Assembly (NCBI GenBank): GCA_947579605.1
Contig: OX388313.1
Location: 25,919,214 to 25,983,213 of the forward strand
Reading direction: 5' to 3'
Length of the DNA: 64,000 nucleotides
Source: Athripsodes cinereus
Taxonomy: Eukaryota; Arthropoda; Insecta; Trichoptera; Leptoceridae
The position numbers and the translations under genes were made by a program. How positions within the stretch are numbered: position 1 is the first letter of the stretch; the number at the start of each line of letters is the position of its first letter. Shown here piece after piece: positions 51,560-63,295 of the stretch. The notes under the pieces are model-generated. The model saw only the letters and a list, made by a program, of their open reading frames with translations, was not told the origin of the DNA and made no database searches.

Positions 51560-52135
51560 GAAATCAAGGTTTTGTGATAAACTCACACACCCAATATTGA
51601 TTGTATTTAATATAAGTATATTTTTGTGTAAAATTGCTTATAATCAGTGTAAAACAAAGTTTTTTTTTATTATTTCCATTACAAACCAACTGAAATTGAG
51701 TGAATTGTGACAGTAAAGAATGAACAAAATATATTTAACTAAAATATGACTAGCATTTTAAAGTGACTTCCCATGGAGTTCTCGGTCTCCTACTCTCTTC
51801 TGTAACCTTTCGAATGTTTCGTAAAGGACAAGTGTTCGTAAAACTTTACATATAAGGGTTAGTTGGAAGATATCGCAGGATCGCGTCCCTGCGATAAACT
51901 CACCCATTGTGCAAAATTATTTGTTTATACCATGTAACCTTATTATTTGTATCCAAATATTTTGTACAATAAAGTTTATTATTATTATAAGACAATTGAC
52001 ATATACTATTCAGCGAGGAGGCATGCCCTGAAAATTCTATTTTTTATGGGCACCGTGAAGACAATTTGCATTTTCATTACTTGCAGTAAGTCCGCTGGCT
52101 ACCCCACTTGTGAGATATGCTGCGATGGTATATTA
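51560..52135. repeat. Repeat B copies, one inserted in repeat A
   Basis: Repeat B (-) lies at 51560-51660. Repeat A (+) starts at 51770 (TTCTCGGTCTCCTACTCTCT, CCTTTCGAATGTTTCG) and is broken near 51855 by a second repeat B (-, GGTTAGTTGGAAGATATCGC, to about 51985). It resumes to 52135 (GGCTACCCCACTTGTGAG). Confidence 0.65.
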
Positions 52136-52155
52136 AAATAGTAGCAGTACTTCTT

Positions 52156-52161
52156 TTTATT
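52156..52161 (-). terminator. Serhl-like gene polyadenylation signal (candidate)
   Basis: AATAAA on the - strand, about 220 bases past the stop codon. Confidence 0.4.
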
Positions 52162-52379
52162 TGCTTTTCAGTTGCTGCAGATTTGATTTTAATAATCTTC
52201 CTCTAATTTGAATTCACAATTCATTATTCACTCAATTTCACGTGCTTTGCCATAAAAAAGAAAAATAGATAAATTAAAATATATATCCTATACAGAAAAT
52301 AAAGAGTGAGTTATTGCATTACATGCAATTCATTTATCAGTCCTATCACAACACAAAATAAAATGATGTAACATCACAT

Positions 52380-54609
52380 TCAACTTTTATGATGTTTCTT
52401 TAAAAACTCATTTATTATCGGAGCTATTAAATGACCATTCTGTAAATGTCCATGATGGGTTCCAGGTACTTCGTGTAATTCAAAATTTTTATTGACACTT
52501 TTTACTATTTCCGCTATTTCATAAAATTTCTCTTTAGGTTCAAAAAACGATCCCCCTTTAAATTTTATTGTTAACAATGGACTCGAAACTCGTTTAGCCA
52601 TAGCTACAGCATCTTCATCAGAGAAACCTAAATGGGCATTAAGAGTTATTCTATAATCTCTTGTGAAAAAGTATTTGGACGGATCTCTGGCAGATCTGGC
52701 ACTACCCCTTTCTAATAAGAGAGGGCAGTATTCTCTAAGAATTGATTTCGATGAACCAGTGTGAAGTCTTTCTACCATTTCCTCTGGAGTATACGAAGGT
52801 GGCTCCAAAGTGCAAACATTTCTTTTATCAATCATAATAAAAGCATCTATTGCTTTTGCCAACTTGTCAATACTGTCTGGTTTCCTTCCTGTGATAGGTT
52901 TCAGAATGTCTAACTGTGTAACACTATCCACTTCATCTGGAAAGCACGCTGCATATATAAACGCAGCGATGCCTCCCATAGAATGACCAAGTAATGACAC
53001 AGTTTTCCATCCAAAGTGTTGCACCACACGTCTCACATTCACTATATTGTCAGGGATGTAATATATCATACCTGGAAAATTAATATATAATTATAGACAG
53101 GTATAACAATTGAATGTAGGTTGTTGAATGAATATTGATGCAGCCACACTGCAAATCACAAACTGGAAGACAAAAGCAAACGACAGACGAGAGTGGAAGA
53201 GACTACTGGATTCAGCCATGGCCCACCCAAGGCTTTCAAGCTCATGATAATGATGATAACTATTGAATAACCACAGTTCGGTTTTGATTATTTATATAAG
53301 AATTCATACATACCGGGTGGATAGCGTGAAGAAAGTCCATGGCCTGGGAAGTCGATAGCTAGTACAGATACATCTGGAGCAAGCAAGGGTACGAGTGGCT
53401 TGAAAGTATTGGCATTATCCTGCCATCCATGTAAGGCTATTACTGGCTTGTTATGTCTAGATCCCCACCATACACCAGCTATATGGCCCCAGGGAGTTGG
53501 AATATTCACCTCTTCACACTGAAAATAAAATTGCATTACTATAAAACTTGGAATTTATTTATCAGAGGTACATCAACGCTAAACGTCATTTTTTTATTAA
53601 TATTTTTATATATACCTATGTAGTAATTCAGCTGAGGAATAATACTCCCGAAATAGCCATATTGATTTTTTATCACAAAATTCATTATTTGCATTTTTCA
53701 TACACGTTTGACACATCACAAGTATATTTACATTTTTACGATAGACTAAAAAAAATTTTTTTTTAAATATGTCAAACTACTAATATGTCCATGAGTATTG
53801 ACATGGTAGTGAAAGCATAGGATGAACAAGTGTGAATAGACGTGTTCACTTTTGATGAACAGCTTTGACCCTGACACTCAAGTGAAACAGTCTGAATGCT
53901 ACTTAACAAAATTCGTAGATCATATTTGACTACGATGTACTAATTGTAAATATTAATTTACCTATAATTTTATCAAACAATGTTTCCCACTGACAAACTT
54001 AAAAGAGTCCAGCAGTTATATGACCGCACACATAAATGGCAGAGCTTTCGGCATTGCGGGTTCTATAACATGGAACAGACTTTTTACCCATCTGTGGCAC
54101 TAATGAGATTTAAATAGCTTTAGAAGCGAAATGAAGAGACACTCTTTTCCCCGACACCCTCAAGATGGTCAAAGGTGCTTAAAATGTCACCAAAGGAATT
54201 GGTCATTCCTTGTCATATTCGTCATTAGCCGCATCCATACTGCTCTATGAATACAACAAGAACAAAGGGTCCTGTTTCTTCATCTGTCCGATAATATAGA
54301 AAACAAACATGAAAAAAAATAACGACTTTCTAGAAGTGAGCAAAAAAAGACAGACGATTCCTATGCACCATTTGTTCAGTAGCTCTGGACAAGGTATTGC
54401 AAGATTACAGCCTCCTAAAGCTTACTAATTTCTTGAATAAACCAAAAAAACAAAGCATTCAAATATTGCATAGTAATAAAATAAAAAGAACTAACTTCCA
54501 CCCCTTTACGCTGGTCCATAGACTTCAATCCTCTTGTAGAAAGCAGTCCTGGAGAATATTTGGAGGACTTCAACATCGTCCCCAGAGTCCTCATTGATAT
54601 TAGGGACAT
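52380..54609 (-). CDS. Serhl: Serhl/kraken-like alpha/beta hydrolase, three exons
   Basis: Exons on the - strand are 54609-54496, 53518-53314 and 53071-52380, giving 336 residues; both junctions are GT/AG. Family members are serine hydrolases with poorly known substrates, placed in peroxisomes or the digestive tract in some animals. Visible motifs: oxyanion-side HGWQDN (68-73), DFPGHGLSSRYPPG, the nucleophile elbow GHSMGG (Ser137) and the late GTHHGH (catalytic His around 312-313). Length is close to the mammalian SERHL proteins. The first 30 residues (MSLISMRTLGTMLKSSKYSP and on) are basic and Ser-rich without acids, so a mitochondrial or other targeting role is possible. The last residues, HHKS, are not a canonical PTS1. 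A TTTTATTTTCAG acceptor just before TGTGAAGAG excludes the ATG at 53536 as the start. Confidence 0.9.
53140..53250 (+). repeat. Reverse-transcriptase tail remnant in a Serhl intron
   Basis: LQITNWKTKANDRREWKRLL plus DSAMAHPRLSS, then a TGATAATGATGATAA run, matches non-LTR C-terminal tails. Confidence 0.6.
53790..53910 (-). repeat. Inverted repeat partner (with 49945-50065)
   Basis: Contains GTGTTCACTTTTGATGAACA, GCTTTGACCCTGACACTCAA and GAGTATTGACATGGTAGTGA. It lies inside Serhl intron 1. The rest of that intron (53920-54495) has no recognised content. Confidence 0.75.
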
Positions 54610-55574
54610 CTCGCTCAGAATTTTGTAACACGAATTCACACTTTTATTTCCACTTCACGGTACAATTGACTATTATAGAGAAAAAATAATTAACTATAAA
54701 GAATGACGAAGTAAATTGCTCATTTCCAAGGAATACAAATGAATAATTGTAGTAAAAGTAGATAATAATTTATTGAATGTTTTATCTAATCATATAAACT
54801 TGAGAGGTGGAGACACATAATTAAAAAATTATCTCATGAGTGATTATAAAATGCAATGTAATGTAAGATTATTTATTGTACTTTTGACCATTGAATTGCG
54901 GAAAACAGTGACATAATAAATTATTACGTAGAAGATCCAAGGACTCTAACCACGCTGCTATTATTGTATAATAGATAATATTATTATGACTAATGTTTCA
55001 TAAAAAAAAACAACGCGAAATCCAAACCAGATATTGCGCTAGGTATTTGTGACACTTGTAATGACATTTCAGTGAAAAATAGTGAAAATTATGTTACTAG
55101 GTTGAGTAGACCCAAACGTCATTTTTATATCTCTGTATTTTTTGTAAAATATAATTTGGTTACTAATTGAAAACGTAATATAATTTTAAAAAATAGTATT
55201 AAATACGTGAACAATATCACAAAAAATAGACTCCGAAAAGGAAAGAAATATAAAAAAAATAATTAAAAAACACCCTTCATTTTTCTGCACTAGTAACACT
55301 AACTACCGGCGCGTGGAAATTGAAAATGTCAAAATATGACATTACGTTTGATGTTTCATTGGAGTGATCTTTACGTGTTTTGGATCGTTAAATATAGGCA
55401 TTGAATTAATATTTTGCACTAAGCACTACGTTAAATAAAGAAATACATCGTCTGTTATATTTTACGTGCTATTTTCTTTATTCAGAATTCTTGTTTGTGT
55501 TACTTATTTTATAAGGTTATGTTGAGGGATTTTAGTAATTAATAAGATTTATTACATTTCATAAGGCTACAGGT
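54610..55574. promoter_or_regulatory. Divergent intergenic region, Serhl-like and TRMT10A-like
   Basis: The start codons lie back to back 965 bp apart, so this stretch must hold both 5' UTRs and promoters. It is AT-rich, with one GC-richer spot, ACTACCGGCGCGTGGAAATT, near 55300. No TATA box or initiator was assigned with confidence. Confidence 0.5.
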
Positions 55575-58500
55575 ATGACAAGCGAAGAAAATAATGCAGC
55601 AATCGAAGATATTTCAAGAATACCATCTAACATTGGTGTGTTAGATGAAGACGAACAATTTGTACATCAGAGACCTTTCACTAAAAATCAGATGAGAAAA
55701 TGGATTAAAAAAGAAAAATGGGAAGCGAGAAAGAATGAGAAGAGAGCTAGAGAGAAGGCCAAAGCGAAAAAGAAACGCGTAGAAGCTAAATTAAATAATA
55801 TAGACATAGGACCTAGTAGAAAAGCATTAAAACATTGTAAAGTAGCTAATAGCAGTTGTACGTCAGGGGTGATAATAGATTTAAATTTTGATCATCTTAT
55901 GATTGAAAAAGATCGTTGCAAAGTCATTAAGCAAATATTAAGATGTTATTCTTTGAATAGGAGATCTCCTTCCCCAATGAGATTTTATTTAACTAGTTTT
56001 ACAGGAAGAGTTAAAAAGGAAATGTCAAGGCATAATGGATATGAATTCTGGGATGTAAGTAAAATAATACTAACATAAACATTATTCATTTGCTCATCTT
56101 CTTATTGCATTAGGAAAATGAGCAAATATTGTGGATAGAATACGTGTAAATAAATTGCGATGGTTTGGACATGTAGAGTGAACGGATGATGAAAGAACAA
56201 TTTTTTTTAAAAAAAGATTTATCTGGGTTTTGTTATAAACCCAAATACAACCTTATTCACCTTTCACAGTAAGCTACTAAAAGCTTGTGTCGTGAAAGGG
56301 GAGTTTGCCGGCACCTGGTATCGAACCACGGACCCCTTGTTCACATGGCCGAGACTCTACCTCCAGGCTACTGACAAACCAATGAAAGTGTATTTGTCTG
56401 AATGACGGGGTGTAAGAAAGCACACACATCAGAGAATCAGATACATCAAATTCTTATGAATGAGAATAGAGAAATTGGTGTGCATGCATGAGAAATTGCA
56501 TAAATGTGAAGGAAACAAATTACCATTTTACCCTTTCAGTCTAACCCACAATGGATACAGTAGACTCATATTATACATTTTGTGTTTATTTTACAGGTTG
56601 TTTTTGAAGAACGTACTTACATAGATGCATTCCCGAAAGAGCAATTGATTTACTTAAGTAGTGAATCAGAGAATGTGATACAAAACATTGAACCCAATAA
56701 GCTGTACATCATAGGAGGATTAGTGGATCATAATTTCCATAAGGTTCAGTTTAAAATAAAACAAATAATATTAGTAAAAAATTTATCTATTCTATCACAG
56801 CAACTAATAGTCATTAAGCCAGTGGATTAACTGCATTTATCATATTTTTTATATGTACGCGGAGGTAAAGCTCTTGCCTTTGAGTGACGAGGTCCCAGGT
56901 TCGATTCCCGGCCAGGCAAAGCTAAAAATGACTTTCAAATTGTTCTAGGTCTGGGTATTACATGTATACATGTGAAGTGCATTGTATACGTGTATCGTCA
57001 CGTTAGTACCCATAATACAAGATTCATATCTTAGTTTGGGACTAGCTCAATCTGTTTGAATTGTCTATGCATGTTGTTGTCTTCAATGTAAGATACTCTT
57101 CAGTCAAAATCTTTCCTTAATATTTATTGAATATCAGTATACAATCAACAATAAGCTAATTAATTATATCTTGAAATGTTTTAAAGTCATCTTGCATTAA
57201 TTTATTTATTAAATTGAAAGTAATCATACATTAATTTGTTACCACAATATTTTTATTCTCAGAATATTACTGATTCATGTAAAGAAGTGAAGTATGTAAA
57301 ATGTCCAATATTTATTTGTTATTTTATTTTTCACTGTACATTGATTACAATATTTCAAATCAATATAAAGTGTCACAAAAGTATCAGTTGTACAATTCAA
57401 TGTACAGAGGGAAAGTTTATCGCTAGAATGTAATGTCTTCCAACTAACCCGGTAACCTTCTAATATTCATAAGTGACAATGTGAATATAATTACATTATT
57501 TTTGTGGATTTTTTTATGGTTTCCTCGTTATGTTATCGCACAACAGCAAATGTTTTTCTTTAAATCCACCTGCAATGGTACACAATATTATTTATTCATT
57601 AGTGATAAACACTGATTTACATTGTCACTTCCATTTAGAGGGTTACTCCCGGGAATTCCCGGGAAAACCCTCTAATTTTTATTTCCCGTTTCCCGGGAAA
57701 AAAACGAATCCTTTCCCGGGAAATAATACAAATTATTAGTCATGCAGATTGCCATACCGATACCGAAATCTTTGTTTAGTTAACTGTAATAGTCGTGATA
57801 AACTTGTAGAAGCTGACGAATATTTTGATATGAAAATATGAAAAATAATAGGTATTAATTACCAATATAAGTGTTATACTTTAAAAAAAAACTTAATTAT
57901 AGCTTCAATGTATTCGTTTGAAAGAAGCATAATTATTCTAAATATAATTCGAAATCGGAGGTGTGTTTGGCCGACAATGTATAAGAATCCTACAATTTTT
58001 CATGGTTTTTTTTACATATTTCGAAAAGTTAGATAGTTCTTAAAAATATTAGTGCAGCCAACTGTCATTTTTTTTGTTTTATTCATGGATATTAACCGAT
58101 ATAAAAAATCTTTTTTTGTCGAAATTTCTCATTTTTTAAAGTCAAAAATCTTTAAAAAGCTTTGCCAAAATCCATAACATTTTTTTGCTTGATAGGATGA
58201 TCAAAAATTAAAAGTTTATATATTTTGTAAACAATTTTTATTTTGATATAACATAGAGTACCTAAATAAATCTCGTCAGTCAGCTATTTAGTTTTTTTTA
58301 AGCAAATTACTTATATTGGTAACAAAAATTTGATTTTTTTTTATCAAATCAAAATGTTTGCAAGGGTCAACAAGTTATGAGAGTTTTTATACCAAATTTG
58401 TTGAAAATTTAATATTTATAAATATAATAATGAATTTCCCGGGATTCCCGGGAATCCCGGGAAATTCATTTTAAAATTTCCCGTTTCCCGGGAACAAAAA

Positions 58501-59903
58501 TAATCCGGGAAAAGATACCCTCTACTTCCATTATTGTATCTCAATAACTACTTGTTGACTGGTTTGCTATAAAAATGTAAATTCTTCACTTTACATTGTT
58601 AACTTGATGATGAGAGTAGAAGCCCCTAAAAGCAGAGCAGGCCCAGTATCAATAAAATTACTAAAAGTATAATGTCAATGTGTTTTATTTTACTAATTCA
58701 ATTAATTTCATTTAATCAATGTATTTCAGGGCTTGTGTCACAGAATAGCATGTGAACAAGGCATCCAACACGGCAGACTACCTTTGGATCTCTATTTAGA
58801 TATGAAGACTAGAAAAGTACTTACAATAGATCATGGTGAGTTCATAATATTTTTTTTATTTCCAACAAAGTTACAATGTATAATACAGAATATATATTTA
58901 CTTATCACTTCATCTTAAACGCTAAAATAAAAATAATTTTCTATCTATCTATCTCTCTATTCCCTTACGCCGTATCCCAAGTGAGGGTAGGCAGAGAGAA
59001 TGGAACGCCAATTAGATCTGTCCTTACATACTTCTTTCGCTTCTTCAACAGTCATACAAATTCTCATGCACGCATGTCGATTTCTCTTACTCAAAACACG
59101 GCCGTCCTTGAGAATTTGATCCACGTGGTCAAGCCATGTAGTTCTCGGACCCCCGTGCTTCCTCACACCCTTCCTTTGAGACAGGTATATCCTCTTTGTC
59201 ATTCTTTCCTCTTCCATTCGTTCCACATGACCAAACCATCTCAAAATAATTTTTACTTGATATATTACAGTATACCTAATTATTATAAAATAACACATGT
59301 AGGAGTAGTTGTCTATTTTTTTTTTTTTTTTATTACACTAATAAATTACAAATCTTATACATATTTTCATTGATGCTGCCCAACTAGGTATAACCTGTTC
59401 TAGGGCAAGGCAACATTTGTATATTTTCAAATCTTTATACCCTATTATATTTTCAATCTTCATTTATTTGTACCATTACGGCATCTTCCAAAAGAGGAGT
59501 AGCCACCAGATTACTGCATTTAATATTTTTAATTTTCTATATTCCAAAAAAAAAAGCAAGGACATCCCAGGATGGGTGGCATACCTCATCACTGAATTGA
59601 AGATGATTAAGTTTTATACGGGATATTTTACAAACATCTGTTTTTTACAGGACACTATTTTCAATCTTCTATATTTTTTTTTCAGTATTTGAAATCCTCC
59701 TGCGAGTTTGTGAAGGCAAATCCTGGCCAGAAGTGCTCATGCAAGTTGTACCAACGAGAAAAGGAGCTACTGTTACCGGAGAAAAGAATAGTTCTGAAGT
59801 AGATGATAATAATCAGAATAGTTCAACGGAAGATGTAGAATCACAGGATAATATCGACAATGTTAAAAATAATGAAAGTTCAACAGAAGAAGGTGATTGT
59901 TGA
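55575..59903 (+). CDS. TRMT10A: TRMT10A-like tRNA (guanine-9-N1) methyltransferase, four exons
   Basis: Exons are 55575-56054, 56597-56743, 58730-58835 and 59686-59903, 316 residues. The family methylates N1 of G9 in tRNA with S-adenosylmethionine, using a SPOUT fold. An N-terminal Lys/Arg-rich helix (about 45-75, WIKKEKWEARKNEKRARE) should bind tRNA. The SPOUT domain shows VIIDLNFDHLM, MRFYLTSFTGRVKKEM, LIYLSSESENVI, the core GGLVDHN (Asp204 at the proposed catalytic position), then KGLCHRIACEQGI, GRLPLDLYLDM and KVLTIDHVFEILL. An acidic Ser/Asn tail ends the protein. The second donor is GTTCAG, a weak site. Introns carry SINEs, a hAT element and repeat A. The nuclear/cytosolic TRMT10A type fits better than the mitochondrial TRMT10C. 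Confidence 0.94.
56130..56540 (+). repeat. Reverse-transcriptase tail fragment split by a SINE
   Basis: GAACGGATGATGAAAGAAC (about 56180) is cut by SINE family 2 (56205-56385, -). It resumes with GTGTATTTGTCTGAATGACG, GAGAAATTGGTGTGCATGCA and CTAACCCACAATGGATACAG. Confidence 0.65.
56205..56385 (-). mobile_element. SINE family 2 copy in TRMT10A intron 1
   Basis: ATCTGGGTTTTGTTATAAAC, CACCTTTCACAGTAAGCTAC and the B box complement TATCGAACCACGG match the copy at 46813 closely. It begins with an A-rich tail complement. Confidence 0.82.
56855..57090 (+). mobile_element. SINE family 1 copy in TRMT10A intron 2
   Basis: GCGGAGGTAAAGCTCTTGCC, GGTTCGATTCCCGGCCAGGC and the body GTTCTAGGTCTGGGTATTAC match the - strand copy at 6515. 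Confidence 0.82.
57300..57465 (+). repeat. Repeat B copy in TRMT10A intron 2
   Basis: CACTGTACATTGATTACAAT, TTCAATGTACAGAGGGAAAG and CTTCCAACTAACCC. Confidence 0.65.
57636..58524. mobile_element. Non-autonomous hAT-like element (889 bp)
   Basis: It starts TAGAGGGTTACTCCCGGG and ends with the complement (AAAAGATACCCTCTA). It is flanked by a perfect 8-bp duplication CTTCCATT (57628-57635 and 58525-58532). Both ends are rich in CCCGGGAA motifs, which could fold. No transposase frame remains. Confidence 0.9.
58957..59298 (-). pseudogene. Reverse-transcriptase tail, open 113-codon fragment
   Basis: ILRWFGHVERMEEERMTKRI, then WLDHVDQILKDGRVLSKRNR and CMTVEEAKEVCKDRSNWRSI, is the best-preserved copy of the tail repeat seen across the window. 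It lacks any catalytic domain. It lies in TRMT10A intron 3. Confidence 0.78.
59465..59655 (-). repeat. Repeat A copy adjoining TRMT10A exon 4
   Basis: CATTACGGCATCTTCC, AGCAAGGACATCCCAGGATG, GGTGGCATACCTCATCACTG and CTGTTTTTTACAGGACACTA. It ends about 30 bp before the real splice acceptor (59684-59685). Confidence 0.7.
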
Positions 59904-59983
59904 AGTAATACAAAGAGTATTACGGACGAGTACAAAGCAATAATAAATGTTGAATTTATTAGATAACTGCTGTGTATTTATTA

Positions 59984-59989
59984 AATAAA
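59984..59989 (+). terminator. TRMT10A polyadenylation signal
   Basis: AATAAA 81 bases past the stop. An earlier AATAAA is at 59942-59947. Confidence 0.6.
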
Positions 59990-60363
59990 TATTTCATAAT
60001 ATTAATTACCACACAGGTACGTATATCGACTTACAGTGAAATTATATTTAATGATGCGAATATTTGATTGGCAATTAACAGACCCTGTTGTAATGCCATA
60101 AATATAAGGCAGTATTTGTAATCAGTAGGTAGTAGTATAATTATATATATGGACAACTTTCAAAGTGCTGTTTACTCATAACATGATCTCAGGGACGCTA
60201 ATTGTACATCTATTGCTCGAAGCTCCCTGCAAAAATGTGTACTTTATGAAACCCTATCCATTAGACATTTATGAATACTAAAATTCACATTATAGGTATT
60301 TCCCACGTAGTGAGATATATCTGCATTGAAATGAACACTTTAACTCTCAATTGTTTTTGTTCA

Positions 60364-60616
60364 GAACATCTATAACTATTGAAAACATATAAACCATAGA
60401 ATATTGAAAAGAACATCTATAACTTATATTGAAAACATACAAACCATAGAATATTGAAAAGAACATCTATAACTTATATTGAAAACATACAAACCATAGA
60501 ATATTGAAAAGAACATCTATAACTAATATTGAAAACATACAAACCATAGAATATTGAAAAGAACATCTATAACTTATATTGAAAACATACAAACCATAGA
60601 ATATTGAAAAGAACAT
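60364..60616. repeat. 50-bp tandem array, five copies
   Basis: GAACATCTATAACTTATATT starts at 60411, 60461, 60511 and 60561, with a 47-bp first unit at 60364 and a partial start at 60611. Units differ at only one or two positions. Confidence 0.95.
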
Positions 60617-61244
60617 GCGCTATTCTTCAAAAGTCTTACAACTTATTTATTAGTTATAGAGAAGTAAAGCACCAAGTCTGAAGTAGCAAGCAAATTTAAT
60701 TTTAAAGAACAAAATACAAACCATTAAAAATAGTTTGCACACCGATATCTGGCATAGACATGCAAGATACCTCCACATTTCAGAAATGAATGCATCTTTT
60801 ATAAATTGTAAGACAGCACAATTTAAACAAAAGTATTTACAACTTAGTTAGAAATTGAGGATACAAAATAAAATTTACTTCAATATTATAAAGTAGAACA
60901 TTTATTACAGAATCATAATAATTTATACTCCACACAATATAATCATATATAATATTATAATCAATAGGTAGTAGTAGAAGTAAAAGTTACAGTGATATTA
61001 TCATACAGTTTCAATATATGACACTATTAGATATTTATGCAATGTCTTCACAGAGAATAATGTGAAGAACTAATCGGCCTGTTGTCTATTTATTTGGTCA
61101 AAATGTAAAACTAAACAATGATTGACAGATACAACATTAACCTAACACATTCATTCACAACTAAATATATCTGTGGTCATTAAGCAAAAATGTACAAGAT
61201 GTTTTTTGGCCAAAATGAGTTGTTATAGTATGTACTAAATTTTA

Positions 61245-61625
61245 CTATACCCTCAAGCTGTGTCCCAAGTAGGGTAGGCAGAGAGAATAAAACGCCATAT
61301 AGATCTATTCTTACATACTTCTTCTACAATTTCTCACGCACGCATGTCAATATTTAAAAATAATTTAAGTTTTAACTTATTAAGTCCTTTGGAAAGATAG
61401 ATCTCCCTCCCTTTCTGTAAGTTTTCGAGCATCCTGTAAAGGCAAGGTATTTGTAAAACATTATGAGTAGGACATTTTATATCCTCAATTCAGTCATGAG
61501 ATATTCCATCTATCCTGAACATCTTAATTATTATTGGCACAGAGAACACGACATACATGTCAATTATATGCAGCTAGTCTACTGGTTACTCTACTTATGG
61601 AAAATGACATGGAGGTATTTAAGCT
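61245..61625. repeat. Reverse-transcriptase tail (-) and repeat A (+)
   Basis: 61245-61350 shows GTGTCCCAAGTAGGGTAGGC and TTCTCACGCACGCATGTCAA. 61380-61625 shows CTCCCTCCCTTTCTGTAAGT, TTTTCGAGCATCCTGTAAAG and TCTACTGGTTACTCTACTTA. Confidence 0.65.
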
Positions 61626-61629
61626 ATTT

Positions 61630-63287
61630 TTTGAGCGAGGGAAAAACTACACAAATTGACTTAGCATACAAGCATACTTATTACCAAACTGGGTCTCAGC
61701 ATTAATTTCTTTTGACATAAAGTCAAAACACACACTTCTGTTCAATTTTTCAAACAACCCTACTAATAATTAGAGTTTTTACACTTATATACTTTCACTT
61801 AGCAACCACAGATATAGAGCCAATTAAAGCACATTTAAGAAAAACAGAGTAATCATAATACACTTCAATAACTCAATTCTGTATGTTGCAATTTTTGATG
61901 CATTTAAGCAATTCTATATATAAACGCAACAGTAATATTTGTAAGGTAAGGATCGCAAGGTAAAATATTACAATGATAAACTAGAAAAAGGTTACAAATA
62001 GCTATTATTTGATTGATATGTACAAGATAATCAGCCCATAAATTTCTTACCTACTTTAATGAGAAAGTATAAACAAAATATTACTGTCACTTTATTATTA
62101 CTGCCTTAATTACAAACATATCCATGTTAACTTATTATTTGATATTAAAGTTTATTCATCACCATCTTCATATTGCTGACATATTCAATTTGTTGATATT
62201 TGAGCGAGAACTTTGTACACCAATGACAGTCTGAAAAATCATTTTAAAAAATAAAGAGTTTAGTTTTCAGACATTTTAATTAAAAATGCAAGAAAAATTA
62301 TACCTACATATATGATATGCTTTTTCAACCTCTGCAGGTTTACAAAATTCATTACTTAAAAAATATCAGGTCATTTCACTTTAAGCCCAGACATTTTTAA
62401 ATGTCCTCAAATAATCAAGTGACAAAAAACTCTGAAAAGGTGATAACTTTTTTTTATTAACGTAATGTTTGACCACTTGTTGAATAAAAAAAAAGGCATG
62501 TTACAAAATAAGTGATAAGAAATTTACATTCTTTAAAAAATCTGTCGCATATAACATACCTTGGTGTTGTGAGTGAGAATTTTTTATGATCTAAGGGCAA
62601 GTACAAAGACAATCAAGGCAGTAATATCATACATATGGGGAACATTTTAAAATTAGACGTTAAGTTAATGTTGCCATGTAGGAGAAAGAATCAGGTTGAA
62701 GAAAATAAACATCTAGGTATATTTATCTTTTTAATCAAAAGTAAACTTAGAATTTTAAATACATTTAAAAAAAAATCACATGTTTTTTTATGAGTTTCGT
62801 TAACAAATCACTCAAATGCTTTGGGATTTTTTTAAGACTAATGCAGAAATTTATGTTGAGAATATTTTGGACATAAATTTTCGGCATTACCCAAATTATG
62901 TCAAGGAGAATAAATAATTTAAAGAAAATAAACAAAATAATCAATACTTTTTTAACAATATTCCAGATCAAAAATTGCAGAAATAATTGAGCTTTATTAT
63001 TATGGAACAGATTATGTTAATTGAACAAGATAAACACAAAATGAAATGCAAATCATCTTACTAATAAATGAGAATCAAATCAAGCTAGCAATCAATTATT
63101 GATCAGATCAATGCACATAATTCCTTTTTTATGCGTGGTTTATTGCTCAGCCAAATTGATTGATCCATATTTAATAACCATTTCCTTACAGTTCATCAAA
63201 TATGAATTATTTTGCTGAAACGGCATGTTTTGTAACACATATATTTTATGTGATATATCACATGTACTAATGTCAGCAGTAAGAATA
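61630..63287. other. AT-rich intergenic region, nothing recognised
   Basis: No exon, repeat family member or structured RNA was recognised. The 68-codon - strand frame at 62765-62971 is low-complexity and unsupported. Confidence 0.55.
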
Positions 63288-63295
63288 TATTACAC

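Noticed and set aside
53288..53536. ATG at 53536 (MQFYFQ) as the start of the hydrolase
   Set aside because: Those codons are the polypyrimidine tract and AG acceptor of an intron; the upstream exon (54496-54609) joins in phase.
56880..56920. tRNA genes at the GGTTCGATTCC boxes (6690, 46875, 56897, 30470)
   Set aside because: Boxes are present but no complete acceptor stem or cloverleaf forms, and the copies share SINE bodies.
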